Source of the DNA: Rikenellaceae bacterium
GTDB taxonomy: Bacteria > Bacteroidota > Bacteroidia > Bacteroidales > Rikenellaceae
Direction of reading: 5' to 3'
Assembly (NCBI GenBank): GCA_017935625.1
Contig: JAGBHC010000029.1
Location: forward strand, 35,936 to 99,935
Length of the DNA: 64,000 nt
Every line of letters begins with the position of its first letter. Positions within the stretch are counted from its first letter, which is position 1. Shown here piece after piece: positions 18,050-26,416 of the stretch. The position numbers and the translations under genes are program-made. A model generated the notes under the pieces. The model was not told the DNA's origin. It worked only from the letters and a program-made list of their open reading frames with translations, and did no database searches.

Positions 18050-18220
18050 AAATTTTTATTTTCTAAAAAAAAGCCCGCGACCGCTTTTTTACGCTCGGAC
18101 TGTGAATTTTGCGCCCCTCCGCCGAAGCCGGGGCGCTTTGCGCCGCGCCCTTTTCCGGGCGTCCGCGGGCGGGCGGTCCCCGCGCGGAAACCGTCTCCGG
18201 AGAGGCGATGCCGACATTTT

Positions 18221-18252
18221 TTTGTCTATTTGAGATAAATGTTCTATCTTTG
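18221..18252 (+). promoter_or_regulatory. tig promoter
   Basis: TTTG (18221-18224), 20-base spacer, TATCTTTG (18245-18252): a near-perfect Bacteroidota promoter. The leader to the tig ATG is ~75 bases. Confidence 0.8.
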
Positions 18253-18333
18253 TAGCCCTTATGGCCCGACGCCGGGGACGAAACAGCGCCTGCGCGGGCC
18301 CGACACGAACGAAACAATAAAAACATACGTGAA

Positions 18334-19665
18334 ATGAATATCGTAGTAGAAAAACGCGAAGACCTGACCGCACTCGTAAAGGTTACGGTGGGTGAGGCCG
18401 ACTATCAGCAGGCAGTGGACAAGAGTCTGCGGGAGTACCGCCGCAAGGCGAACATTCCCGGCTTCCGCCCCGGCATGGTGCCCATGGGAATCATCAACAA
18501 AATGTACCGCAAGGGAGCCATCGCCGAAGAGGCCTACCGCATGGCTTCGAACGCCTGCTTCAGCCATCTGGAAAAGGAGAAAATCGAATTCGTGGGCGAC
18601 GTGCTCCCCAGCGAGGAGCAGAAGCCGTTCGACTTCGAGAACAATACCGAGCACGAGTTCATGTTCGAAATAGGACTCAAGCCCGCCGTCGAAATCGAGC
18701 TGAGCGACAAGGACAAGGTCACCTACTACAAGCTCAAAATATCCAAGGAGATGCACGACGGCTACCGCAGCAACTTCCTGCGCCGCTTCGGCCAGCTGGT
18801 GGACGTGGAGGAGGTGACCGCGGACGAGGCGCTGACCGTCACCCTCGACAACGAGCAGATGAACGTCCAGGACGCCTACGTGGGTCTCATCTCCATGGGA
18901 GAGGCCGAGCGTGCGCTGTTCAAGGGCAAGAAGGTCGGCGACAGCATGCAGGTGGATGTCAATGAACTCTACAAGAATCCCGCCCAGCGTGCGGCCATCC
19001 TGCAGGTCAAGGAGAACGAGCTGGAGGGCATCGACCCCAAGTTCAACCTCACCGTCACCAAAATCCGCAAGTTCGCCGAGCCGGAGCTCAACGAGGAGTT
19101 CTTCAAGACGGCCTTCCCCGCCGGCGAGGTGACCGACGAGGCCGGGCTGGACAAGTTCATCGACGCCCAGATTTCCGGCGAGCTGCAGCGCGAGGCCGAC
19201 TTCCTGTTCACCCTGGAGGTCCGCAACCTGCTCATGGAGAAAGCCGGGCTGAAGCTGCCCGAGGCCTTCCTCAAGCGCTGGCTCTACACCATCAACGAGG
19301 GCAAGTTCACCATGGAGGAGATTGAGAAGGACTTCGATTCGTTCCTCAAGATGATGAGCTGGAACATCATCCAGAAGCACTACACCGAGAAGCTGGGTCT
19401 GACCGTCACCGAAGAGGATGCCATGAACGAGGCCAAGGCACTTACCGCCATGCAGTTCGCACAGTACGGCATGCCCGCCGCTCCGGACGACATGCTCACC
19501 GGCTACGCGAAGAACATCCTCGGCAACAAGGAGGAGTCGCGCAAGATTTACGAGAAGCTCTACGAGAACAAAGTGGTCGAGGCCGTGAAGGGTATGATAA
19601 AGGTATCCACCAAGAGCGTCACCACCGAAGAGTTCGGCAAAGCCTTCGAAAGCGTAAACAAATAG
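18334..19665 (+). CDS. tig: Trigger factor
   Basis: 443 residues. Ribosome-bound chaperone that shields nascent chains at the exit tunnel. The ribosome-docking signature appears as IPGFRPGMVPMGIINKMY near residue 45 (canonical GFRxGxxP). A degenerate FKBP-like middle domain and a long helical C-terminal arm follow, as is usual for Bacteroidota members. The order tig-clpP-clpX is the classic arrangement. A hairpin lies between tig and clpP. Confidence 0.95.
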   Translation: MNIVVEKREDLTALVKVTVGEADYQQAVDKSLREYRRKANIPGFRPGMVPMGIINKMYRKGAIAEEAYRMASNACFSHLEKEKIEFVGDVLPSEEQKPFDFENNTEHEFMFEIGLKPAVEIELSDKDKVTYYKLKISKEMHDGYRSNFLRRFGQLVDVEEVTADEALTVTLDNEQMNVQDAYVGLISMGEAERALFKGKKVGDSMQVDVNELYKNPAQRAAILQVKENELEGIDPKFNLTVTKIRKFAEPELNEEFFKTAFPAGEVTDEAGLDKFIDAQISGELQREADFLFTLEVRNLLMEKAGLKLPEAFLKRWLYTINEGKFTMEEIEKDFDSFLKMMSWNIIQKHYTEKLGLTVTEEDAMNEAKALTAMQFAQYGMPAAPDDMLTGYAKNILGNKEESRKIYEKLYENKVVEAVKGMIKVSTKSVTTEEFGKAFESVNK

Positions 19666-19691
19666 TCCGAAACCCCTTTTTCGGCGCCTCA

Positions 19692-19744
19692 AGACTCCGT
19701 AAGGATTGATTTTTGCAAGAATCAATGGCTTATGGAGTCTTTAT
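19692..19744 (+). terminator. Long hairpin between tig and clpP
   Basis: AGACTCCGTAAG pairs with CTTATGGAGTCT and the inner ATTGATT with AATCAAT, giving a stem of ~19 bp. It is followed by TTTATTA. The octamer AGACTCCG recurs at 19751-19758 just after the hairpin. The element could terminate tig transcripts partially or protect the mRNA end; clpP starts 54 bases later and no clear TAnnTTTG box lies between. Confidence 0.6.
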
Positions 19745-19794
19745 TATGCGAGACTCCGCACGAAACGTAACCTAATTTAAAACAGGATTGGACA

Positions 19795-20472
19795 ATGGCA
19801 AAGAGTGAATTTGAAAAGTACGCCACCCGGCACCTGGGCATCGGCAGCCTGCGCCTGCACGACTTCGCATCGCTGGCCGACAACTACATTTCGCCCACCA
19901 TCATCGAGGAGAGACAGCTCAACGTCGCCACCATGGACGTCTTCTCGCGCCTGATGATGGACCGCATCATCTTCCTGGGAGTGCCCATCTACGACGACGC
20001 GGCCAACATCATCCAGGCCCAGCTGCTCTTTCTCGAATCGGTAGACCCGGAGAAGGACATTCAGATATACGTGAACTCGCCCGGCGGCTCGGTGAGCGCC
20101 GGACTGGGCATCTACGACACCATGCAGCTCATCAATTCGGACGTGGCCACCATCTGCACCGGACTGGCCGCCAGCATGGGGGCCGTGCTGCTGGCCGCAG
20201 GCGCCCCGGGCAAGCGTTCGGCGCTGCCCCACAGCCGCGTGATGATACACCAGCCCCTGGGCGGGGCGCAGGGCCAGGCTTCGGACATCGAAATCACCGC
20301 CCGCGAAATAGCCAAGACCAAACGCGAGCTCTACGAGATACTCGCCCACCACACCGGCGCCCCGATAGAGAAAATCGAACGCGACGCCGACCGCGACCAC
20401 TGGCTCTCGGCGGCCGAGGCCCGCGACTACGGCCTGATAGACGAGGTGCTGGTCAAACGCGAAAAGAAATAA
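19795..20472 (+). CDS. clpP: ATP-dependent Clp protease proteolytic subunit
   Basis: 225 residues. Serine protease that forms the double-heptamer chamber of ClpXP. The nucleophile segment [14 protein letters not shown], the catalytic His in [11 protein letters not shown] and the downstream Asp region ([18 protein letters not shown]) are intact. It lies 21 bases before clpX and is surely co-transcribed with it. The N-terminus ([19 protein letters not shown]) is longer than the mature form, consistent with a processed propeptide. Confidence 0.97.
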   Translation: MAKSEFEKYATRHLGIGSLRLHDFASLADNYISPTIIEERQLNVATMDVFSRLMMDRIIFLGVPIYDDAANIIQAQLLFLESVDPEKDIQIYVNSPGGSVSAGLGIYDTMQLINSDVATICTGLAASMGAVLLAAGAPGKRSALPHSRVMIHQPLGGAQGQASDIEITAREIAKTKRELYEILAHHTGAPIEKIERDADRDHWLSAAEARDYGLIDEVLVKREKK

Positions 20473-20493
20473 CGAACGGAAAACAGGGAAAAG

Positions 20494-21768
20494 ATGGCAA
20501 AGAACACTAACTCAGGAAACGGCAACGGCCACTATCCGCAGATGGACTGCTGCTCGTTCTGCGGCGCGCAGCGCGACGACGTGGAGATACTCTTCTCGGG
20601 CAGCAACGGAGCCCACATCTGCAGCACCTGCATCGAGAACGGCTACCGCATCTGCCAGGAGAACAAACCCAAGAACAGCAAGCCCCTGCCCGCCATCAAG
20701 CTGGAGGAGCTCAAGAAACCGGCCGAGATAAAGGCCTTCCTCGACCAGTACGTCATCGGTCAGGATGCGGCCAAGCGCTACATGTCGGTGGCGGTCTACA
20801 ACCACTACAAGCGGCTGATGCACGCCGACGGCAAGAAGAGCGACATGGTGGAGATAGACAAGTCGAACATCATCATGGTGGGCGCGACGGGCACGGGCAA
20901 GACGCTGCTGGCCCGCAGCATCGCCCGCATGCTCAACGTCCCCTTCACCATCGTGGACGCCACGGTGCTCACCGAGGCGGGCTACGTGGGCGAGGACGTG
21001 GAGAGCATCCTCTCGCGGCTGCTGCAGGTGGCCGACTACGACGTGGCGCTGGCCGAGCGCGGCATCGTCTTCATCGACGAGGTGGACAAAATCGCCCGCA
21101 AGAGCGACAACCCCTCCATCACCCGCGACGTGAGCGGCGAAGGGGTGCAGCAGGCGCTGCTCAAGATTCTGGAGGGCACGGTGGTGAACGTTCCGCCCCA
21201 GGGCGGCCGCAAGCACCCCGACCAGCAGTACATCCAGGTCAATACGTCCAACATCCTGTTCATCTGCGGCGGCGCATTCGACGGCATCGAGAAGAAGATA
21301 GCCCAGCGCCTCAACACCCGCGCGATGGGCTACGGACGCCTGAACGCCGACCCCATCGACCGCAAGAACCTCATGCAGTACATCATGCCGCAGGACCTCA
21401 AGTCGTTCGGGCTCATCCCCGAGCTGGTGGGCCGTCTGCCGGTGCTCACCTACCTCGAACCGCTGGGACGCGAAGCGCTGCGCAAAATACTCACCGAGCC
21501 CAAGAACGCACTCATCAAGCAGTACAAGCTGCTCTTCAGCCTCGACGGCGTGGAGCTCTCCTTCGACGACGAGGTGCTCGACTACATCGTGGACAAGAGC
21601 ATCGAATACAAACTCGGTGCCCGCGGCCTGCGCTCGATATGCGAGGCCATCGTGACGGACCTCATGTACCGCATCCCCACCGACGGCCGGAAGGAGTGCC
21701 GCATAACGCTCGACTACGCCCGCAGCCAGGTGGAGAAATCCAACCTGGCCGGCAAGCAGGTGGCCTGA
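20494..21768 (+). CDS. clpX: Clp protease ATPase subunit ClpX
   Basis: 424 residues. AAA+ unfoldase that feeds proteins to ClpP. The N-terminal zinc-binding domain has CSFCG and CSTC pairs (residues ~14-40). Walker A is GATGTGKT, Walker B is [10 protein letters not shown], and pore and hinge regions follow ([24 protein letters not shown]). The C-terminal small domain is complete. After the stop there are ~220 bases of GC-rich sequence without any recognisable feature, then a strong terminator. Confidence 0.97.
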   Translation: MAKNTNSGNGNGHYPQMDCCSFCGAQRDDVEILFSGSNGAHICSTCIENGYRICQENKPKNSKPLPAIKLEELKKPAEIKAFLDQYVIGQDAAKRYMSVAVYNHYKRLMHADGKKSDMVEIDKSNIIMVGATGTGKTLLARSIARMLNVPFTIVDATVLTEAGYVGEDVESILSRLLQVADYDVALAERGIVFIDEVDKIARKSDNPSITRDVSGEGVQQALLKILEGTVVNVPPQGGRKHPDQQYIQVNTSNILFICGGAFDGIEKKIAQRLNTRAMGYGRLNADPIDRKNLMQYIMPQDLKSFGLIPELVGRLPVLTYLEPLGREALRKILTEPKNALIKQYKLLFSLDGVELSFDDEVLDYIVDKSIEYKLGARGLRSICEAIVTDLMYRIPTDGRKECRITLDYARSQVEKSNLAGKQVA

Positions 21769-21987
21769 CCCCGTTCCCGCAGGGTGCGGAGGGCTCTCTT
21801 CTCTCCCGCCCCCGCGACAGCCCGTCTGCGGTTTCCGACTCCCCCCGGCGCCCGAGACGCCCCTTCGGCAGCTCTCAGCCCCGCCCCGGCGGGACACTGC
21901 TCCGCCCCGGCGGCCCGGAACAACCCGGTCCGCAGCCGGCCGCCCCGAAAAGAGGAGGCGAGAAACGGCGAATCCGGGCGAATCCGA

Positions 21988-22028
21988 CGAAAATGTGAGT
22001 TTCCGCTCCGGGAAACTCACATTTTTTC
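21988..22028 (+). terminator. Intrinsic terminator of tig-clpP-clpX
   Basis: A 15-bp perfect stem (AAAATGTGAGTTTCC with GGAAACTCACATTTT, six-base loop) is followed by a T-rich stretch. The stretch 21769-21987 upstream of it holds no gene that I can support. Confidence 0.9.
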
Positions 22029-22036
22029 ATTTTTTA

Positions 22037-22067
22037 TTTGCAGTGTAAATAAAAATGTCTATCTTTG
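22037..22067 (+). promoter_or_regulatory. tRNA-Arg promoter
   Basis: TTTG (22037-22040), exactly 19 bases, then TATCTTTG (22060-22067). The tRNA begins 19 bases after the box. Confidence 0.8.
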
Positions 22068-22085
22068 CACTCGCATTCAAGGCAT

Positions 22086-22159
22086 GGCTCCGTAGCTTAA
22101 CTGAATAGAGCACTTGACTACGGATCAAGAGGTTACAGGTTTGAATCCTGTCGGAGTCA
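22086..22159 (+). tRNA. tRNA-Arg (anticodon ACG)
   Basis: A 74-base cloverleaf. The acceptor is GGCTCCG/CGGAGTC (one G-T pair), the D stem GCTT/GAGC, the anticodon stem CTTGA/TCAAG with loop CTACGGA (anticodon ACG, normally modified to ICG), and the T arm ACAGG-TTTGAAT-CCTGT. The discriminator is A. CCA is not encoded. Confidence 0.95.
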
Positions 22160-22163
22160 CAAG

Positions 22164-22194
22164 AAAGAGGTCGTGTCGTCACGACCTCTTTTCG
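22164..22194 (+). terminator. tRNA-Arg terminator
   Basis: AAAGAGGTCGTG pairs with CACGACCTCTTT around a four-base loop, five bases after the tRNA, and ends in a T-run. Confidence 0.9.
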
Positions 22195-22237
22195 TTTCCG
22201 CCGGGAGCGATACGCCTCTTCAGCACGCCCTCCGGAC

Positions 22238-22269
22238 ATTGCAACCGTCGATATTTTTGCATACTTTTG
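22238..22269 (+). promoter_or_regulatory. Promoter of the DUF805/coiled-coil gene
   Basis: ATTG (3/4 match to TTTG) at 22238-22241, a 20-base spacer and TACTTTTG at 22262-22269. The ATG is 57 bases downstream. Confidence 0.6.
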
Positions 22270-22326
22270 TCATAAACAGCCCGTTTCGCTGACCCGAACG
22301 CAATCCTTACCTTAAAAACCACCATC

Positions 22327-23724
22327 ATGGCAACCCGAAAACTGGATAAGAACCTGGTCATGGCCCAATGCGTCGCCATCATGCAACGGCAGTCGAGAAA
22401 CACGCGCCACCCCCGGATGCGGGCGGCCATCGACAACGCCATCGACTATTTCGGCACTCCCGGACGTGCCGACGAATACGGCATGATTGTCTACACGAAC
22501 GCCATCACGCTCGTCCACCGCAACTACGAAAACAGACCCAACCTCACCCTCTATCCCGACGGGAAGCTCCTCATCGGCCGGTTCGACTCGTGGCTCAAGT
22601 TCGACGACTCCCGCTGCATACGCATCCACGGCGACGGAACCGCCGACTGCGGCGTAAGCAACCACGGCATCATGACCGGAGAGTGTCTCACCGAGAAGCT
22701 CGCCTACAACCAGGGCAAAGAAATCAAATACAGCTACAACCCCCAGCCGCTGCCCTTCTACCTGCAAGGGGGCGATTCGGTCGATAACGACGATTCGCTC
22801 AATCTGTTCGGCCGGCTGACACGCAACCGCACCATCGGCCGCAAGGATTTTCTGGTCGGTTCGCTCATCCTGTTCGCCCTCTTCTATCTGTGCTCGGGCA
22901 TCGGCATGACGGTGATGCAGCACAACGAACTGCTCGGACAGTTCATCGTCGGGGCCGGCGGCCTGCTGCTCTTCATCGCAGGCATCGTGCTCGTCGTCAA
23001 GCGCGTGGGCGACCTCGGCTTTTTCGGCATCCCGCGGGTGCTCGCGATAGCGGTCATGCTGGTCTGCCCCGTACTGCTTCTGCTTCTGCTGGTGATGAAG
23101 ACGCGGGTGATAAGCGAATACCAGAGCGAAGCGGCCCGGAAGAAACGGCAGGAGCTGCACGACGAGGCCCGGCGGGCATTGGCCCGCAGATGCGACGTGT
23201 CGGACTACACGCCCGACTGGTTCGCGGCCTCACCGGAAGCGCTGCGCTCCGCCGGCCGCTCGGGCACCCCGCACCGCCCTGCCCCCTGCGACGAAAGGGA
23301 GGAAGAGCGCCGCAGAGAAGAGCAGGAGCGGGACCGCAGAGAAGAGGAGCGCCGCGAGGAGGAACGCAGAGAGGAAGAGCGCCGGAAAGCGGAACGGCAA
23401 AGAGAGGAGGAGTACGAGCGGGAGTGCCGCCGCAATGAGCTCGACCGTCAAATCGGTGTTCTGCGCAGCCAGCTTTCGAGCGAGGAGCACCGGCTGAATT
23501 GCGCCCGCGGCGAATACGACCGGGCCCGCCAGCAGGCCGACACCTATCTCTCCTACGCCCGCAGCACCGACGACGAATCCCTGCGCCGCGACTACGAACA
23601 GAGTGCCGACAGCTACCTCTCGGACGCCCGTTCGGCGGAGAGCGACGCCTCCGACGCCGCCTCGCGAATCGCCGATTTGCAAAACGAGATAAGCTGCCTG
23701 GAGAGCGAACGCTCCGGCCTGTAG
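22327..23724 (+). CDS. Membrane protein with DUF805-like domain and charged coiled-coil tail
   Basis: 465 residues; function unknown. Residues ~1-155 are a soluble N-terminal domain of no recognised family. Residues ~160-260 hold three hydrophobic helices (FLVGSLILFALFYLCSGIGM; FIVGAGGLLLFIAGIVLVV; VLAIAVMLVCPVLLLLLLVM). With FGRLTRNRTIGRKDF before and VKRVGDLGFFGI between them, they resemble DUF805 membrane proteins. The C-terminal ~200 residues are a highly charged Glu/Arg block, then a Ser/Asp/Arg-rich coiled coil (DSYLSDARSAESDASDAAS). The start ATG follows a good promoter and a CCATC context. The gene stands alone between terminators and repeats. A scaffold or stress-envelope role is possible, but nothing in context assigns one. 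Confidence 0.75.
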   Translation: MATRKLDKNLVMAQCVAIMQRQSRNTRHPRMRAAIDNAIDYFGTPGRADEYGMIVYTNAITLVHRNYENRPNLTLYPDGKLLIGRFDSWLKFDDSRCIRIHGDGTADCGVSNHGIMTGECLTEKLAYNQGKEIKYSYNPQPLPFYLQGGDSVDNDDSLNLFGRLTRNRTIGRKDFLVGSLILFALFYLCSGIGMTVMQHNELLGQFIVGAGGLLLFIAGIVLVVKRVGDLGFFGIPRVLAIAVMLVCPVLLLLLLVMKTRVISEYQSEAARKKRQELHDEARRALARRCDVSDYTPDWFAASPEALRSAGRSGTPHRPAPCDEREEERRREEQERDRREEERREEERREEERRKAERQREEEYERECRRNELDRQIGVLRSQLSSEEHRLNCARGEYDRARQQADTYLSYARSTDDESLRRDYEQSADSYLSDARSAESDASDAASRIADLQNEISCLESERSGL

Positions 23725-23801
23725 TCGCCGCCCCGCCGCTTCATCCCCTCCCCCGCTCCAGCCATACGGTTTTTGCGGAACCGCGAGGGACCCCGAAACA
23801 A

Positions 23802-23967
23802 ACCGCGACGAGGGTGCGGCAACCTCCGGCGAAACCGCAAGGGAACCATGACAAGTCCCTCCCAAGGAGCGCGACGAACCGCGACGAGGGTGCGGCAACC
23901 TCCGGCGAAACCGCGAGGGGCCATGACAAGCCCCTCCCAAGGAGCGCGACGAACCGCAACGGGTCCA
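23802..23967. repeat. 75-76 bp tandem repeat, two full copies plus a partial
   Basis: Copy 1 at 23802-23877 and copy 2 at 23878-23952 are nearly identical, differing at about five sites; a third copy starts at 23953 and decays after ~14 bases. Each begins AACCGCGACGAGGGTGCGG and ends GGAGCGCGACG. The first bases resemble sequence just before copy 1 (23779-23800). It lies in the 386-base gap between two plus-strand genes. Frames through it are open on both strands, but none looks like a protein. Confidence 0.9.
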
Positions 23968-24047
23968 AGACACGAACCGCTCTTTTCCAGACGGCGGCAC
24001 GCCTTTTCGGGCGTTCCCGCGGAAATCGGCCGGTCCGGTCCCGTTTT

Positions 24048-24080
24048 TTTGGCACGTAATTGTATAATTGCGTATCTTTG
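24048..24080 (+). promoter_or_regulatory. Promoter of the AspT/YidE-type transporter
   Basis: TTTG (24048-24051), 21 bases, TATCTTTG (24073-24080), then 30 bases to the ATG. Confidence 0.75.
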
Positions 24081-24110
24081 CACCCCCGACGGCAAAGAAC
24101 CGGCTATATC

Positions 24111-25772
24111 ATGGAATGGTTTAAGGAACTCATCGTATCGCACAGCGCCATACAGGCGGTCATCGTCATCTCGCTCATCTCCACGCTCGGACTTGCGCTG
24201 GGGAAGATACGCATTCTGGGCATCTCGCTCGGCGTGACGTTCGTCTTCTTCGTGGGCATCATGGCCGGTCACTTCGGACTGTCGATAGACCCCCGGATGC
24301 TCAACTACGCCGAGAGTTTCGGACTGGTGCTCTTCGTCTACACCCTCGGTCTGCAGGTGGGACCGGGATTTTTCAGCGCGTTCCACTCGGGCGGCATCCG
24401 GCAGGTCATGGCGGGCGTGGCGCTGGTCCTGCTCGGGACCCTCACCGCCGTGGCGCTCGGCCGGCTCACCGGCATCTCCCTGCCCGACATGGTAGGCGTT
24501 CTGTGCGGAGCCACGACCAACACCCCCGCCCTCGGTGCCGCACAGCAGACCCTCAAACAACTCGGACTTCCCGGCAGCGGCCCGGCCCTGAGCTGCGCAG
24601 TCACCTACCCGCTGGGCGTAATCGGGGTGATTCTGGCCATCGCGGCCGTCCGCAAGCTCTTTGTCCGCCCCGCCGACCTGCCCGACCCCGACGCCTGCCA
24701 CCGGAGCAACACCTTCATCACCGAGTTCCGGGTGACCAACCCCGGCATCTTCGGCCGCAACATCCGCGACGTGGCGGCGCTTTCGCAGCACCGGTTCGTC
24801 ATCTCGCGGCTGTGGCGCGACGGGCAGGTCTCCATCCCCACCTCCGACAAGACCCTGCAGGAGGGCGACCGGCTGCTGGTGGTCACCACCCGCGAGGAGG
24901 TCGGCGCACTGACCGTCATCTTCGGACATCAGCGGCAGCGCGACTGGAACAAGAACGACATCGACTGGAACGCCATTGACCGACAGCTCATCTCGCAGCG
25001 CATCGTGGTGACACGGCCCGAAATCAACGGCAAGAAACTCAGCTCGCTGCGCCTGCGCAACCTCTACGGCATCAACATCAGCCGCGTGCTGCGTTCCGGC
25101 GTACAGCTGCTGGCCACTCCCGACCTGACGCTCCAGCTGGGCGACAGCCTCACGGTCGTGGGCGAGCAGGAGGCGATAAACAACGTGGAAAAGATTCTGG
25201 GCAACGCCGTCAAGTCGCTCAAGGAGCCCAACCTCATCTCCATCTTTCTCGGACTGGTGCTGGGTCTCGCCCTGGGCGCCATCCCCATCATGCTGCCGGG
25301 CATCGGCTCGCCCGTAAAACTGGGACTGGCGGGAGGCCCCATCATCGTGGGCATCCTCATCGGCACCTTCGGTCCGCGCCTGCACATGGTCACCTACACC
25401 ACCCTGAGCGCCAACCTCATGCTCCGGGCGCTCGGTCTGTCGATATACCTGGCCTGCCTGGGACTCGACGCCGGCCGCCACTTCTTCGAGACGGTGATGC
25501 GCCCCGAAGGGGTGATGTGGCTCTGGACGGGCTTCGTGGTCACCTTCGTTCCCGTGGCCCTCATGGCAATCTTCCTGCTCCGGGTGATGCGCATGGACTA
25601 CGGCTCCATCTCGGGCATCCTGTGCGGCAGCATGGCCAACCCCATGGCCCTCAACTACGCCAACGACACCATCCCCAGCGACCGTCCCGCCGTAGCCTAC
25701 GCCACGGTCTATCCCGTCTGCATGTTCCTGCGCGTCATCATCGCCCAGGTGCTGCTGCTCTTCCTGCTCTGA
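24111..25772 (+). CDS. AspT/YidE-type membrane transporter with two TrkA-C domains
   Basis: 553 residues. The two membrane halves (residues ~1-170 and ~370-553) share the duplicated pattern of the aspartate:alanine exchanger/YidE-YbjL family, including GVLCGATTNTPALGAAQQTL and the matching GILCGSMANPMALNYANDT. Between them lie two TrkA-C (RCK_C) ligand-binding domains, visible as EGDRLLVVTTREEVGAL and LGDSLTVVGEQEAINN. The YidE/YbjL group is poorly characterised, so the substrate is not known; amino or organic acid exchange is the family expectation. The frame is open upstream, but the ATG at 24111 follows the promoter and begins the first helix. Confidence 0.9.
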   Translation: MEWFKELIVSHSAIQAVIVISLISTLGLALGKIRILGISLGVTFVFFVGIMAGHFGLSIDPRMLNYAESFGLVLFVYTLGLQVGPGFFSAFHSGGIRQVMAGVALVLLGTLTAVALGRLTGISLPDMVGVLCGATTNTPALGAAQQTLKQLGLPGSGPALSCAVTYPLGVIGVILAIAAVRKLFVRPADLPDPDACHRSNTFITEFRVTNPGIFGRNIRDVAALSQHRFVISRLWRDGQVSIPTSDKTLQEGDRLLVVTTREEVGALTVIFGHQRQRDWNKNDIDWNAIDRQLISQRIVVTRPEINGKKLSSLRLRNLYGINISRVLRSGVQLLATPDLTLQLGDSLTVVGEQEAINNVEKILGNAVKSLKEPNLISIFLGLVLGLALGAIPIMLPGIGSPVKLGLAGGPIIVGILIGTFGPRLHMVTYTTLSANLMLRALGLSIYLACLGLDAGRHFFETVMRPEGVMWLWTGFVVTFVPVALMAIFLLRVMRMDYGSISGILCGSMANPMALNYANDTIPSDRPAVAYATVYPVCMFLRVIIAQVLLLFLL

Positions 25773-25883
25773 CCGCTCCGGGGCACCATCCCGCCCCGAC
25801 TCCCGAATCCGACTCCCGGCCCCGACACTCAGCCAGCATGCACGGCCCCCGCCCGCCGCAGCCATCCCGGCTCCGGACACCGC

Positions 25884-25923
25884 AAAAAAAAGATTGTGCC
25901 CGGTCTCCAGACCGGGCACAATC
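25884..25923 (-). terminator. Intrinsic terminator of ileS-dksA-like
   Basis: A 15-bp perfect stem GATTGTGCCCGGTCT/AGACCGGGCACAATC, with eight T residues following on the minus strand. It lies 20 bases past the DksA-like stop. Confidence 0.92.
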
Positions 25924-25943
25924 TCGCTTTCTTCAGAGAAATG

Positions 25944-26327
25944 TTATTTATTATTCTCTTTCACCTCGATGCACAACGTGGCGTGCGGAACGATACGGAG
26001 CCGCTCCTTGGGAATCAGCTTCCCCGTCTCACGGCAAATGCCGTAGGTCTTGTTCTCGATACGCACCAGTGCCGCCTCGAGATGCTGGATGAATTTCAAC
26101 TGACGCTGGGCCAATCTGCCGCTCTCCTCTTTGGACAATGTCGATGCGCCCTCTTCCAATACCTTGAAGGTAGGCGAAGTATCTTCGGTGTCGTTATCAG
26201 CCGTGTGGGTGATAGTGGCTCGCAAAAGGTCGTAGTCGGCTTTGGCCTTCTTCAGTTTCTCAAGAATCAAGGTCTTGAATTCGGCCAGTTCCGCATCCGA
26301 ATACCTTGTTTTTTCAACCTCTGCCAT
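25944..26327 (-). CDS. DksA/TraR-family regulator with incomplete zinc finger
   Basis: 127 residues. A coiled-coil first half (ELAEFKTLILEKLKKAKADYDLL) leads to the DksA-type C-terminal finger region YGICRETGKLIPKERLRIVPHATLCIEVK. Standard DksA has four cysteines (two CxxC pairs); here only one Cys of each pair remains, so zinc binding is unlikely or altered. Cysteine-poor members of this family are common in Bacteroidota. It would bind in the RNA polymerase secondary channel and modulate promoters, possibly with ppGpp; that role is family knowledge. It follows ileS by 89 bases and shares its terminator. Confidence 0.88.
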   Translation of the reverse strand: MAEVEKTRYSDAELAEFKTLILEKLKKAKADYDLLRATITHTADNDTEDTSPTFKVLEEGASTLSKEESGRLAQRQLKFIQHLEAALVRIENKTYGICRETGKLIPKERLRIVPHATLCIEVKENNK

Positions 26328-26416
26328 AGCTTTTCGTTTTTAAGTTGCGATATAAAAATAAACATTTATTCTATTAACACCAAAAATCGAGACGCTTTTT
26401 TGCGGGCGGCTCTTCC

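Noticed and set aside
23802..23967. CRISPR array
   Set aside because: The units are contiguous copies of 75-76 bp with no unique spacers and no cas genes nearby.
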